From Gallionella sp. (lineage in GTDB: Bacteria > Pseudomonadota > Gammaproteobacteria > Burkholderiales > Gallionellaceae), in NCBI GenBank assembly GCA_025362155.1, contig JANYHX010000002.1, positions 1 through 14,283 of the forward strand: a stretch of DNA of 14,283 nt, given 5' to 3'. Both the position numbers and the translations under genes were made by a program. Every line of letters begins with the position of its first letter. The stretch's first letter is position 1. Positions 6,371 to 13,687 of the stretch are shown here, in pieces. The notes under the pieces were generated by a model. That model worked only from the letters and a program-made list of their open reading frames with translations, was not told where the DNA came from and did no database searches.

Positions 6371-9300
6371 ATGCTGTTCTCGTCCCCCCATCCCCGTCCA
6401 CGTTACTCGCAATTAATCGGCTCATCCGATGCGCTGGCTCTGGCGCAATTTGCGGCCAAGAATTTGCCGCTGGCCCCTTCTCCTCTGGTAATCATCGCCG
6501 CTAATGCACAGGAAGCCCAGCGGCTGGTGGAAGAGATTCCCTACTTCGATTCCCAGCTGCGTGTGCATTTATTGCCGGACTGGGAGACGCTGCCCTACGA
6601 CCATTTCTCGCCGCATCAGGATTTGATCTCCGAGCGGCTGGCGACGCTACATCATGTACGCAGCCTGTCTTGCGACGTGCTGGTGGTGCCAGTGACCACC
6701 GCGCTGTACCCGTTTCCGCCGGTAGAATATCTGGCCGCCTTTACCTTTTTCCTGAAGCGCGGCGAAAAGCTCGACCTGGCCAAGCTGCGTGAGCAAATGA
6801 CCTTTGCCGGCTACAACCATGTGCAGCAAGTGTTGTCGCCGGGCGAATACTGCGTGCGCGGCGGCATTATCGATCTGTTTGCGATGGGCAGCGTGCTGCC
6901 GTATCGCATTGACCTGTTCGACGACGAGATCGAAACCATCGCCACTTTCGATGTGGACACGCAGCGCTCGCTATATCCGGTGCCGGAGATACGCTTGTTG
7001 CCGGCGCGCGAATTTCCGCTCGACGATGCCGGGCAGGCACGCTTCCGCCAGAATTTCCGCGTACGTTTCGAAGGCGATCCCTCCCGGTCGCCCATATACA
7101 AAAACGTCAGCAAAGGCAACGCCCCGGCAGGCATTGAGTATTACCTGCCGCTATTCTTTGAAAAGACTGCCACGCTGTTCGACTACCTGCCTAAGGCTGC
7201 CACGCTATGTCTGCATCACGATGTGCACGCAGCCATCGCCACCTTTAGCAAAGATGCCGCATCGCGCTACAACCTGCTCAGAGGCGATCCGCAACGCCCG
7301 CTGCTGGAGCCGCGTGAATTATTTATGGATGCGGAGCAGTTTTTTATTCGGATAAAAGAGTTCGCTCGCCTCGACGTTCTTCCCTCTCCCATCGGGGGAG
7401 GGATTGAGGGAGGGGGTGACCGTTCAGCAAAACCCACCCCCTGCCCCACCACCACTCTCCCCGAAATTGCGGTAAATCGCCGCGCCGAAATCCCGACACA
7501 AACGTTCCAGAATTTTCTGCAAACTTATACAGGGCGCGTGCTACTGCTTGCGGATAGCCTGGGACGGCGCGAGATTATTTCCGGCTATCTGAACGAATAC
7601 GGCTTGTCGCCTGCGCTATGCGAAAACTATGCGCAGTTCGTTTCCGGCCAAGAAAAGTTCATGCTCAGCGTGGCCGCGCTGCAAAACGGATTTATGCTCC
7701 CCAATGACAATCTCGCCATTGTCACCGAGACCGAACTCTACGCCGCCCAGCCGCGCAGCCGCGCCGCGCGCGCCGCGAAGAAAAGCAACGTGGAAGGCAT
7801 GTTGCGCGATTTGTCCGAGCTCAAGGTTGGCGATCCCGTCGTGCATGAGCAACATGGCATAGCGCGTTACAGCGGGCTGGTCAATCTTGATCTGGGCGAA
7901 GGCGAGGGAGAATTCCTGCTGTTGGAATATGCTGGATCAGATAAACTCTACGTGCCCGTCGCGCAGCTGCACGTCATCAGCCGCTACAGCGGTGGAGCGC
8001 CGGAAACCGCGCCGCTGCACAAGCTGGGCACACAAGCGTGGGACAAGGCAAAGCGCCGCGCCATGCAACAGGTGCGTGATACCGCTGCCGAACTGCTGAA
8101 TTTATACGCGCAGCGCGCCACGCGCAAGGGCCACGCTTTCAAGCTGAGTCCACACGATTACGAAGCGTTCGCCGCCGGTTTCGGCTTTGAGGAAACACCG
8201 GATCAGGCCGCCGCAATCACCGCCGTCATCAATGATCTGCAAAGCGGTAAACCGATGGACAGGCTGATTTGCGGCGATGTGGGTTTTGGTAAAACCGAAG
8301 TGGCATTGCGCGCCGCCTTCGTCGCGGCGATGGACGGCAAACAGGTGGCTGTGCTGGTGCCCACCACTTTGCTGGCCGAACAGCATTTCCAGAATTTCAG
8401 CAACCGCTTCGCCGACCTGCCGGTCAAGATCGCCGAACTGTCGCGCTTCCGTTCCGCGAAGGAACAGGCGCAGTCGATGAAGGACATGGAGGACGGCAAG
8501 CTCGACATCATCATCGGCACACACAAACTGATCCAGAAAGGCGTGAAGTTCCATAACCTCGGGCTGGTCATCATCGATGAGGAACACCGATTCGGCGTGC
8601 AGCAAAAGGAACGATTGAAAGCATTACGCTCTGAAGTGGATGTCTTAACGCTGACCGCCACGCCTATCCCACGCACCTTGGCGATGTCGCTGGAAGGCCT
8701 GCGCGATTTCTCCATCATCGCTACTGCGCCGCAACGGCGGCTGTCGATCAAGACCTTCGTCGCACAGGCCAGTGACGGCATCATCCGCGAGGCGGTGCTG
8801 CGCGAATTGAAGCGCGGCGGGCAGATTTATTTTCTGCACAACGAAGTAGACACCATCGCCAACGTAGCGGAGAAGCTGACCTTGCTGTTACCCGAAGCAC
8901 GCATTCGCATCGCACACGGGCAGATGGGCGAGCGCGATCTGGAACAGGTGATGCGCGATTTTTACCAGCAGCGTTTCAATGTGCTGCTGTGCACTACCAT
9001 CATTGAAACCGGCATCGATATACCCACAGTCAATACCATCATCATGAATCGCGCCGACCGTTTCGGCCTGGCACAATTACACCAACTGCGCGGCCGCGTC
9101 GGACGCTCGCACCACCAGGCTTACGCCTATTTACTGGTGGAAACCGAGGCCCTTACTGCGCAGGCAAAGAAACGGCTGGAGGCGATACAGGCGATGGAGC
9201 AGCTCGGCAGTGGCTTCTATCTTGCGATGCATGATCTGGAGATACGCGGTGCCGGCGAGGTACTGGGCGAATCGCAAAGTGGCGAGATGCAGGAGATCGG

Positions 9301-9826
9301 TTTCTCGCTATATACCGACATGCTGAATGCCGCCGTCGCTTCGTTGCGCCAGGGACGCGAACCGGACATGGCGCACCCGTTGGGCATCACCACCGAGATT
9401 AACTTGCATACACCCGCCCTGCTGCCCAGCGACTATTGCGGTGACATCCACCAGCGCCTGATGCTGTATAAGCGGCTGGCAAATTGCGCCACAGCGGAAG
9501 AACTGGAAGAGATGCAACAGGAATTAATCGACCGCTTCGGCCTGTTGCCGGAACCCGCGCAAACGCTGCTCGACAGCCATCGCCTGCGCATTCTCGCCAA
9601 ACCGCTGGGCATCAGCAAGGTGGATGCATCCGGCGAGGTAATTCAAATTCAATTCGTACCTCATCCGCCTATCGACCCGCTGCGTGTGCTGCATCTCATC
9701 CAGACCAAACGCCACTACAAACTGAGCGGCCAGGATAAGCTGCGCATAGAATTAAAATTTGGCGATATCAGCCAGCGCGTGCTCGCCATTAAAAACTTTT
9801 TTAATGAGTTAAAGCAGCAGGTTTAG
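6371..9826 (+). CDS. mfd: Transcription-repair coupling factor Mfd
   Basis: An ATP-dependent translocase that removes RNA polymerase stalled at DNA lesions and recruits UvrA. It is full length at 1151 residues (E. coli 1148). In order: a UvrB-like N-terminal module (LPDWETLPYDHFSPHQD, PAGIEYYLPLFF), the RNA polymerase-interacting domain opening with VGDPVVHEQHGIARYSG, then the RecG-like motor. The Walker A motif GDVGFGKT is at 635-642, the DEEH box at 736-739, TATPIPRT is motif III, and GRVGRSHHQAYAYLL belongs to the translocation motif region. The C-terminal TRCF domain follows (LLPSDYCGDIHQRLMLYKRL, ELIDRFGLLPEPA). Residues 338-359 are encoded by a foreign-looking hairpin sequence in the linker before LPEIAVNRRAEIP. 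The ATG at 6371 has no close Shine-Dalgarno (AGGA is 20 bases upstream), but an in-frame stop at 6341 and the conserved N-terminus support it. Confidence 0.97.
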   Translation: MLFSSPHPRPRYSQLIGSSDALALAQFAAKNLPLAPSPLVIIAANAQEAQRLVEEIPYFDSQLRVHLLPDWETLPYDHFSPHQDLISERLATLHHVRSLSCDVLVVPVTTALYPFPPVEYLAAFTFFLKRGEKLDLAKLREQMTFAGYNHVQQVLSPGEYCVRGGIIDLFAMGSVLPYRIDLFDDEIETIATFDVDTQRSLYPVPEIRLLPAREFPLDDAGQARFRQNFRVRFEGDPSRSPIYKNVSKGNAPAGIEYYLPLFFEKTATLFDYLPKAATLCLHHDVHAAIATFSKDAASRYNLLRGDPQRPLLEPRELFMDAEQFFIRIKEFARLDVLPSPIGGGIEGGGDRSAKPTPCPTTTLPEIAVNRRAEIPTQTFQNFLQTYTGRVLLLADSLGRREIISGYLNEYGLSPALCENYAQFVSGQEKFMLSVAALQNGFMLPNDNLAIVTETELYAAQPRSRAARAAKKSNVEGMLRDLSELKVGDPVVHEQHGIARYSGLVNLDLGEGEGEFLLLEYAGSDKLYVPVAQLHVISRYSGGAPETAPLHKLGTQAWDKAKRRAMQQVRDTAAELLNLYAQRATRKGHAFKLSPHDYEAFAAGFGFEETPDQAAAITAVINDLQSGKPMDRLICGDVGFGKTEVALRAAFVAAMDGKQVAVLVPTTLLAEQHFQNFSNRFADLPVKIAELSRFRSAKEQAQSMKDMEDGKLDIIIGTHKLIQKGVKFHNLGLVIIDEEHRFGVQQKERLKALRSEVDVLTLTATPIPRTLAMSLEGLRDFSIIATAPQRRLSIKTFVAQASDGIIREAVLRELKRGGQIYFLHNEVDTIANVAEKLTLLLPEARIRIAHGQMGERDLEQVMRDFYQQRFNVLLCTTIIETGIDIPTVNTIIMNRADRFGLAQLHQLRGRVGRSHHQAYAYLLVETEALTAQAKKRLEAIQAMEQLGSGFYLAMHDLEIRGAGEVLGESQSGEMQEIGFSLYTDMLNAAVASLRQGREPDMAHPLGITTEINLHTPALLPSDYCGDIHQRLMLYKRLANCATAEELEEMQQELIDRFGLLPEPAQTLLDSHRLRILAKPLGISKVDASGEVIQIQFVPHPPIDPLRVLHLIQTKRHYKLSGQDKLRIELKFGDISQRVLAIKNFFNELKQQV
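7382..7447. repeat. In-frame palindromic G/C-rich element inside mfd
   Basis: Two adjacent hairpins are visible. The first pairs CCCTCTCCC (7382-7390) with GGGGGAGGG (7394-7402): nine pairs, one of them G-T, round a 3-base loop. The second pairs AGGGGGTG (7411-7418) with CACCCCCT (7435-7442) perfectly round a 16-base loop, and extends by three pairs past one bulged G. The sequence encodes a low-complexity peptide (PSPIGGGIEGGGD, then KPTPCP) at residues 338-359, in a linker where E. coli Mfd is about 9 residues shorter. Similar CCCTCTCCC/GGGGAGGG palindromes occur between genes as dispersed repeats in many proteobacteria, so a repeat copy read in frame is a reasonable inference. Other copies would lie outside this window. 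Confidence 0.55.
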
Positions 9827-9833
9827 ATGACTG

Positions 9834-9843
9834 TGGTTAACCA
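9834..9843. repeat. 10-bp perfect palindrome after mfd
   Basis: TGGTTAACCA lies eight bases after the mfd stop codon in the gap before the binding-protein gene. It has no loop and no following T-run, so it is not an intrinsic terminator; it could be a small operator or chance. The rest of the gap (9827-9906) holds a weak promoter candidate, TTGCTG (9855-9860) with AACAAT (9878-9883) at 17 bp spacing, which matches consensus poorly. Confidence 0.25.
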
Positions 9844-9906
9844 GGACAATTAAGTTGCTGAAAGAGGTCGTCTCTGAAACAATAGGCCTCAAAAAACAAT
9901 AAGCTG

Positions 9907-9912
9907 AGAGGA
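9907..9912 (+). promoter_or_regulatory. Ribosome binding site pointing to an ATT start codon
   Basis: AGAGGA is the only strong Shine-Dalgarno upstream of the binding-protein gene. Six bases after it comes ATT (9919), followed by a second ATT (9922). No ATG, GTG or TTG occurs in frame between the upstream stop (TAG at 9883-9885) and the TTG at 9946, which is 33 bases away from this site and too far to be served by it. Confidence 0.6.
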
Positions 9913-9918
9913 AATAAC

Positions 9919-10914
9919 ATTATTCGTCTATACACTACGCTCATTTTGTGGATGAGCTTGAGTTTGATCGCGCACGCCGAAACCATCGTGCTAGCGGTTC
10001 CCGGGCCAGGCAGTGTGGCCTTCTTGCCCATTCATCTGGCCAAAGCCATCAATGCGGATCATGCCGCCGGGCTGGAGCTCAAACTGCGCTATTTTAATGG
10101 GGGCCCTTTAGCGGTGCGTGACCTGATGAGCAACAACAGCGATTTCGTGGCTGCGGGCCTGCCGGCGATAGCAGCCAGTCGTGCTGCAGGTATGTCCGTT
10201 TTCGCTATTGGCCAACTCAGCCAGTCAGCGATGTTCGAATTGCTATTGCGAGCTGATCTGAAAGGTCAGGTACATAGCATCGCCCAACTCAAGGGGAGGC
10301 GTATCGGCACCAGTACCAGCACCTCGGAACGTTCGATGGGACGCATGATGGCAGAGTATCTCCTGCAGCGTGCCGGACTCAATTCCGGCGACGTACAGTT
10401 CATCTCGACCGGGCATAATCGCGAATCACAGAGTGCCGCCCTGGCCAGTGCGACCGCTGACGCCATCATCGCGGATGAACCCTTTGCTTCGGAACTGGTT
10501 GCGCAAGGCGTGGCAATCAGGCTGGCAGATTTGTATTCTCAAAAACAAAGCGCGGGGTTGTTCGGCGGTTCTATCGTGCGCGCTGCTTTGGCCACCCGTG
10601 AAGACATCTATATACAACGCCCGGCAACAGTGAAAAAAGTGCAGCACATGTTCGATCTCGCCTTGCAATGGCTGTCCACGCATTCCGCCGAGGAAGTAGC
10701 TGATAAACTTGTCGGGCAGCCGGGCTTTGATGCCGCCCATAGCAAATTTTTGGTCGAGGTCTTGAAACGTAACCCGGGTATCTTTCCCAGCCGAATCACC
10801 TGGGATGCACCAGCGGTGGCAACAACAGAACGTTTCTTCCATGAAGTGGCAGCCAGTACTGAGGAGTCGAAGTTGTTATTTTCCGATTTTGTGCGCGGCG
10901 CGCCCTTGAATTAG
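9919..10914 (+). CDS. Periplasmic substrate-binding protein (NMT1/SsuA type), likely signalling partner
   Basis: A predicted secreted solute-binding protein of the NMT1/THI5-SsuA-NrtA class: VLAVPGPGSVAFLPIHLAK opens lobe 1, the GGPLAVRDLMSNNSDFVAAG segment follows, then IAQLKGRRIGTSTSTSERS and the ADAIIADEPFASEL segment. Read from ATT at 9919 it has 331 residues and an ideal signal peptide: MIRLYTT, a hydrophobic core, and AHA before E21 (signal peptidase I type; no lipobox Cys). Starting at TTG 9946 (322 residues) or ATG 9952 leaves a signal of about 11 residues or fewer with no positive charge. No ABC permease or ATPase lies beside it; the next gene is a GGDEF-EAL sensor read seven bases later. 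I infer that it delivers a ligand signal to that sensor rather than feeding a transporter. The ligand cannot be read from sequence; sulfonates, nitrate, pyrimidines and aromatic acids are all bound within this class. Confidence 0.82.
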   Translation: MIRLYTTLILWMSLSLIAHAETIVLAVPGPGSVAFLPIHLAKAINADHAAGLELKLRYFNGGPLAVRDLMSNNSDFVAAGLPAIAASRAAGMSVFAIGQLSQSAMFELLLRADLKGQVHSIAQLKGRRIGTSTSTSERSMGRMMAEYLLQRAGLNSGDVQFISTGHNRESQSAALASATADAIIADEPFASELVAQGVAIRLADLYSQKQSAGLFGGSIVRAALATREDIYIQRPATVKKVQHMFDLALQWLSTHSAEEVADKLVGQPGFDAAHSKFLVEVLKRNPGIFPSRITWDAPAVATTERFFHEVAASTEESKLLFSDFVRGAPLN

Positions 10915-10916
10915 GG
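10913..10916 (+). promoter_or_regulatory. Ribosome binding site overlapping the upstream stop, sets a TTG start
   Basis: AGGG begins inside the TAG stop (10912-10914) of the binding-protein gene and lies five bases before TTG at 10922. No ATG occurs in frame before the first membrane helix, so TTG is the credible start. The arrangement suggests translational coupling of the two proteins. Confidence 0.6.
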
Positions 10917-10921
10917 CTATC

Positions 10922-13663
10922 TTGAAAACCTCATTCCGCCCAAGCAGCACCCCTGCCACACTGCGACAGACATTCAGTCGCAGATTATTCCTGTTGCTGG
11001 GTTTGTTTTCATTGGTAATGAGTGTCTTCATAGTAGTGATTTATCAGCATCAAACCGACCGCCTGAATCGCTCCGTGTTGTCCGCCAACCTCCTTCATTT
11101 AATGCCGCGCATTCAGGATCAACAAAGAATATGGGATGATGATGCCGATCATTTGCTCGACGTTATGGAATGGTCAGGCTTGCTCAATTTGGCAGAACCG
11201 TCACGCACGGTAAAGTTGCAGGCATTTTTTACTGCCCAGACCGAAAGTATGGGATTTGAAGGCATTGCTATCACCGATGCAGTCAGCGGAAAGTTGTTGT
11301 TCGATTTCTGGAACCATGCCGAAAGACCCGATTTCCAGAATGCCCTCACAGAAAATCAACCATTCTGGTATGACGATCAGCACGCCATCCTGTACACCAA
11401 AGTAAAAAAGTCTACGCAAGCCTATGGACATGTCCTGCATAGCTACTTTTTCAAGGCATGGGATAGCGCCATGCTGCGCCGCTTGACTTTTCCCGATACA
11501 ACCACTTTCATTTCGCTGGGCACTCAACCCTTATTGAGTTCGGCTGGAAATTTGGCTATGGCATCCTCACCCCCCTACGCCGGAGAATATGCGGAGCATA
11601 TCTTGAATGGCGTTAAATATCAGGAGGGCAGCATCAAGCTAACGGATATAGCCATTGCGGATGACCGTCGCTTGCCCTTAAAGATGACGGTTAGATCGCC
11701 GATTAAGAATATCCTCCCCATGACTTTGGTCCTGAGCGCATCTGTCGGCGTTACCATATTATTTGGTGCCTTATTGTTCGTGGTCTTTGGTGTTTGGCTA
11801 AGACGCCTGGGCAAAAGGCTGGATGAACTGGCCAACGCGGCGTTACATTTCAAAAATAACCAGGCGAGCGGAATTACCAAGGAAACCCGGCGTTTGTTGC
11901 AGCTTGCCGATGCCCGGAAAGAGGATCAGGTCAGTGTGGTTGCCTACGAGTTATCAAACTTGATGGCGAGCGCCACACAACGCGATGAAGAACAACGCGC
12001 TTATCTGCAAACCATGGATCTACTACAGGATGCGGTGATTGAATTCACTCCCGAAGGCGACTTGCTGCGCGCCACCGATGCATGGAAAACCCTCACCGGC
12101 AAGGATGACCTGGCTTCCGGCGGTCTCATGAACTGCGTACATCCGGAAGATGTCCATGAATTGCTGGAGCAACTTAGCGCGCTGACCCACGAGCAGAAAA
12201 ATCAAATCAACATACGGTTCCGCTTGCTGCGTGAGGGGGATGCCAACAAACATTACTGGGTTGAAGGTCGATTTGCTCCCGTCAAGCAGAATGACAAAAT
12301 CACCAGTATTCGCGGGGTGGTGCGCGACATCACCCATACTTATCGGCAGGAACGCCAGATCAGCCATATGGCCTTACATGATGCGCTGACCGATTTGCCC
12401 AATCGGGTTTTGCTGGAAGACCGCCTGGAAATGTCGATCTCCCGCGCGGCACGCAACGGGCAACGCGTGGCATTAGGCTTTATCGATCTCGATCATTTCA
12501 AACAGGTGAATGATAATTTTGGTCATAAACTCGGCGATCGGTTGCTTAAAGAAGTTACAAAAAAATTACTCAGCGCACTGCGCGGGACGGACACTTTGTC
12601 GCGCTGGGGTGGTGATGAGTTTGTGGTGTTGTGCCCCGACTTGATCAACATGGATAATGCGCGCGATATTACGCAAAAATTGTCTTTGCTGGCACGCGAA
12701 AACATCACCATTGATGGCACTGATTTCCCGTTTACCTTTAGCGCAGGTTTTGCCGTATATCCGGATGATGCGAACAACAGCGAAATGCTGTTGGCGCAAG
12801 CGGATCGCGCAATGTTCTATGCCAAGGCACAGGGACGCAATAATATCCAGTTCTTTAATACCATTGCGGCCAAGGAAAGTGGGCGGCAGTCGTTTTATAT
12901 TCAAAGCCGTTTGATGCAAGCAATACACAGCAACCAGATCCAGTGCTGGTTGCAACCCCTGATATCGGCACGAACCGGGCAAGTGGTCGGCGCGGAAGCC
13001 TTGGCTCGCTGGCAAGAGCCGGAACAAGGATGGATATCCCCGGCAGTTTTTATTCCGATGGCAGAAAGCCTGGGATTGATCGACAAGCTGGGACAATCCG
13101 TATGGCAGCAGGCATTACATGCCCTGACCCTGTGGCCCGCCCATCATCGTTTATCGGTGAATCTGTCCAAGCGACAATTGTTTTCCAACACCATAGTCAT
13201 GCAACTCTGTGATGACCTCGCGCTGGCCAACATTAAACCGGAGCGCATCATGCTGGAGATTACTGAAAGTATCGCGCTTTCCGATGTGACCCATGCGCGG
13301 GAACGTATCGCCGAACTTGATTCCAAGGGTTTTGGCATTTCGATCGATGATTTTGGCGTGGGCTATTCCTCGTTGTCACAATTGCATGAAATTCCCGCCG
13401 ATGAGCTCAAGCTGGATATATCTTTTGTTAAGCGCATCCATGAGAAGCGCGGTTTTAGTATGGCAACAGCTATCATTGCCATCGCCAAATCATTGGATCT
13501 GGAATGCGTAGCGGAAGGAGTTGAGGATCTCCCCACCGCTGACTTGCTTGTCTCCATGGGGGTAGAATTATTGCAGGGTTACCATTTCGCCAAGCCCATG
13601 CCCATTAATGATTACCTGGCTTGGCTGGCAACTCAGCCTGAATTTTCCACGATGTCTGAATAG
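10922..13663 (+). CDS. Membrane PAS-GGDEF-EAL cyclic di-GMP synthase/phosphodiesterase with periplasmic sensor
   Basis: A 913-residue inner-membrane signalling protein. A cytoplasmic basic start leads to helix 1 (about 22-41), a periplasmic domain of some 220 residues (43-264) that I cannot assign to a family with confidence, helix 2 (about 265-292), a HAMP-like linker (to about 355), a PAS domain (about 362-475), GGDEF (484-647) and EAL (656-905). GGDEF is perfect at 563-567, with substrate motif FIDLDHFKQVND and an intact I-site RGTD (554-557). EAL motifs look complete: EALARW (692-697), N747, E779 and E782 (LEITES), D809-D810 (IDDFGVGYSSL), K830 (ELKLD), E865 (AEGVED) and Q885. Both synthesis and breakdown are thus possible; which dominates is not readable. 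It starts at TTG with AGGG overlapping the stop of the binding-protein gene, so the two are probably made together. Confidence 0.93.
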   Translation: MKTSFRPSSTPATLRQTFSRRLFLLLGLFSLVMSVFIVVIYQHQTDRLNRSVLSANLLHLMPRIQDQQRIWDDDADHLLDVMEWSGLLNLAEPSRTVKLQAFFTAQTESMGFEGIAITDAVSGKLLFDFWNHAERPDFQNALTENQPFWYDDQHAILYTKVKKSTQAYGHVLHSYFFKAWDSAMLRRLTFPDTTTFISLGTQPLLSSAGNLAMASSPPYAGEYAEHILNGVKYQEGSIKLTDIAIADDRRLPLKMTVRSPIKNILPMTLVLSASVGVTILFGALLFVVFGVWLRRLGKRLDELANAALHFKNNQASGITKETRRLLQLADARKEDQVSVVAYELSNLMASATQRDEEQRAYLQTMDLLQDAVIEFTPEGDLLRATDAWKTLTGKDDLASGGLMNCVHPEDVHELLEQLSALTHEQKNQINIRFRLLREGDANKHYWVEGRFAPVKQNDKITSIRGVVRDITHTYRQERQISHMALHDALTDLPNRVLLEDRLEMSISRAARNGQRVALGFIDLDHFKQVNDNFGHKLGDRLLKEVTKKLLSALRGTDTLSRWGGDEFVVLCPDLINMDNARDITQKLSLLARENITIDGTDFPFTFSAGFAVYPDDANNSEMLLAQADRAMFYAKAQGRNNIQFFNTIAAKESGRQSFYIQSRLMQAIHSNQIQCWLQPLISARTGQVVGAEALARWQEPEQGWISPAVFIPMAESLGLIDKLGQSVWQQALHALTLWPAHHRLSVNLSKRQLFSNTIVMQLCDDLALANIKPERIMLEITESIALSDVTHARERIAELDSKGFGISIDDFGVGYSSLSQLHEIPADELKLDISFVKRIHEKRGFSMATAIIAIAKSLDLECVAEGVEDLPTADLLVSMGVELLQGYHFAKPMPINDYLAWLATQPEFSTMSE

Positions 13664-13687
13664 CTTAACAGTAGCCCAAGGGAATTC

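Noticed and set aside
6357..6416. A 19-codon TTG-started leader frame with AGGA six bases upstream, overlapping the mfd start
   Set aside because: The Shine-Dalgarno spacing is good, but the peptide has no recognisable feature and the frame is short enough to arise by chance; only conservation would revive it.
8102..8784. Long open frames on the minus strand opposite the mfd motor domain
   Set aside because: They mirror the codon periodicity of mfd, overlap each other, and encode no recognisable domain, so they are shadows of a certain gene.
9864..9890. Stem GAGGTC/GGCCTC (one G-T pair) after mfd, considered as a terminator
   Set aside because: Only six pairs with a 15-base loop, followed by A rather than T residues on the plus strand; on the minus strand the T-run is on the wrong side.
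10426..10842. Minus-strand open frame opposite the binding-protein gene
   Set aside because: It lies antisense to a gene with clear family motifs and has no independent ribosome binding site or recognisable domain.
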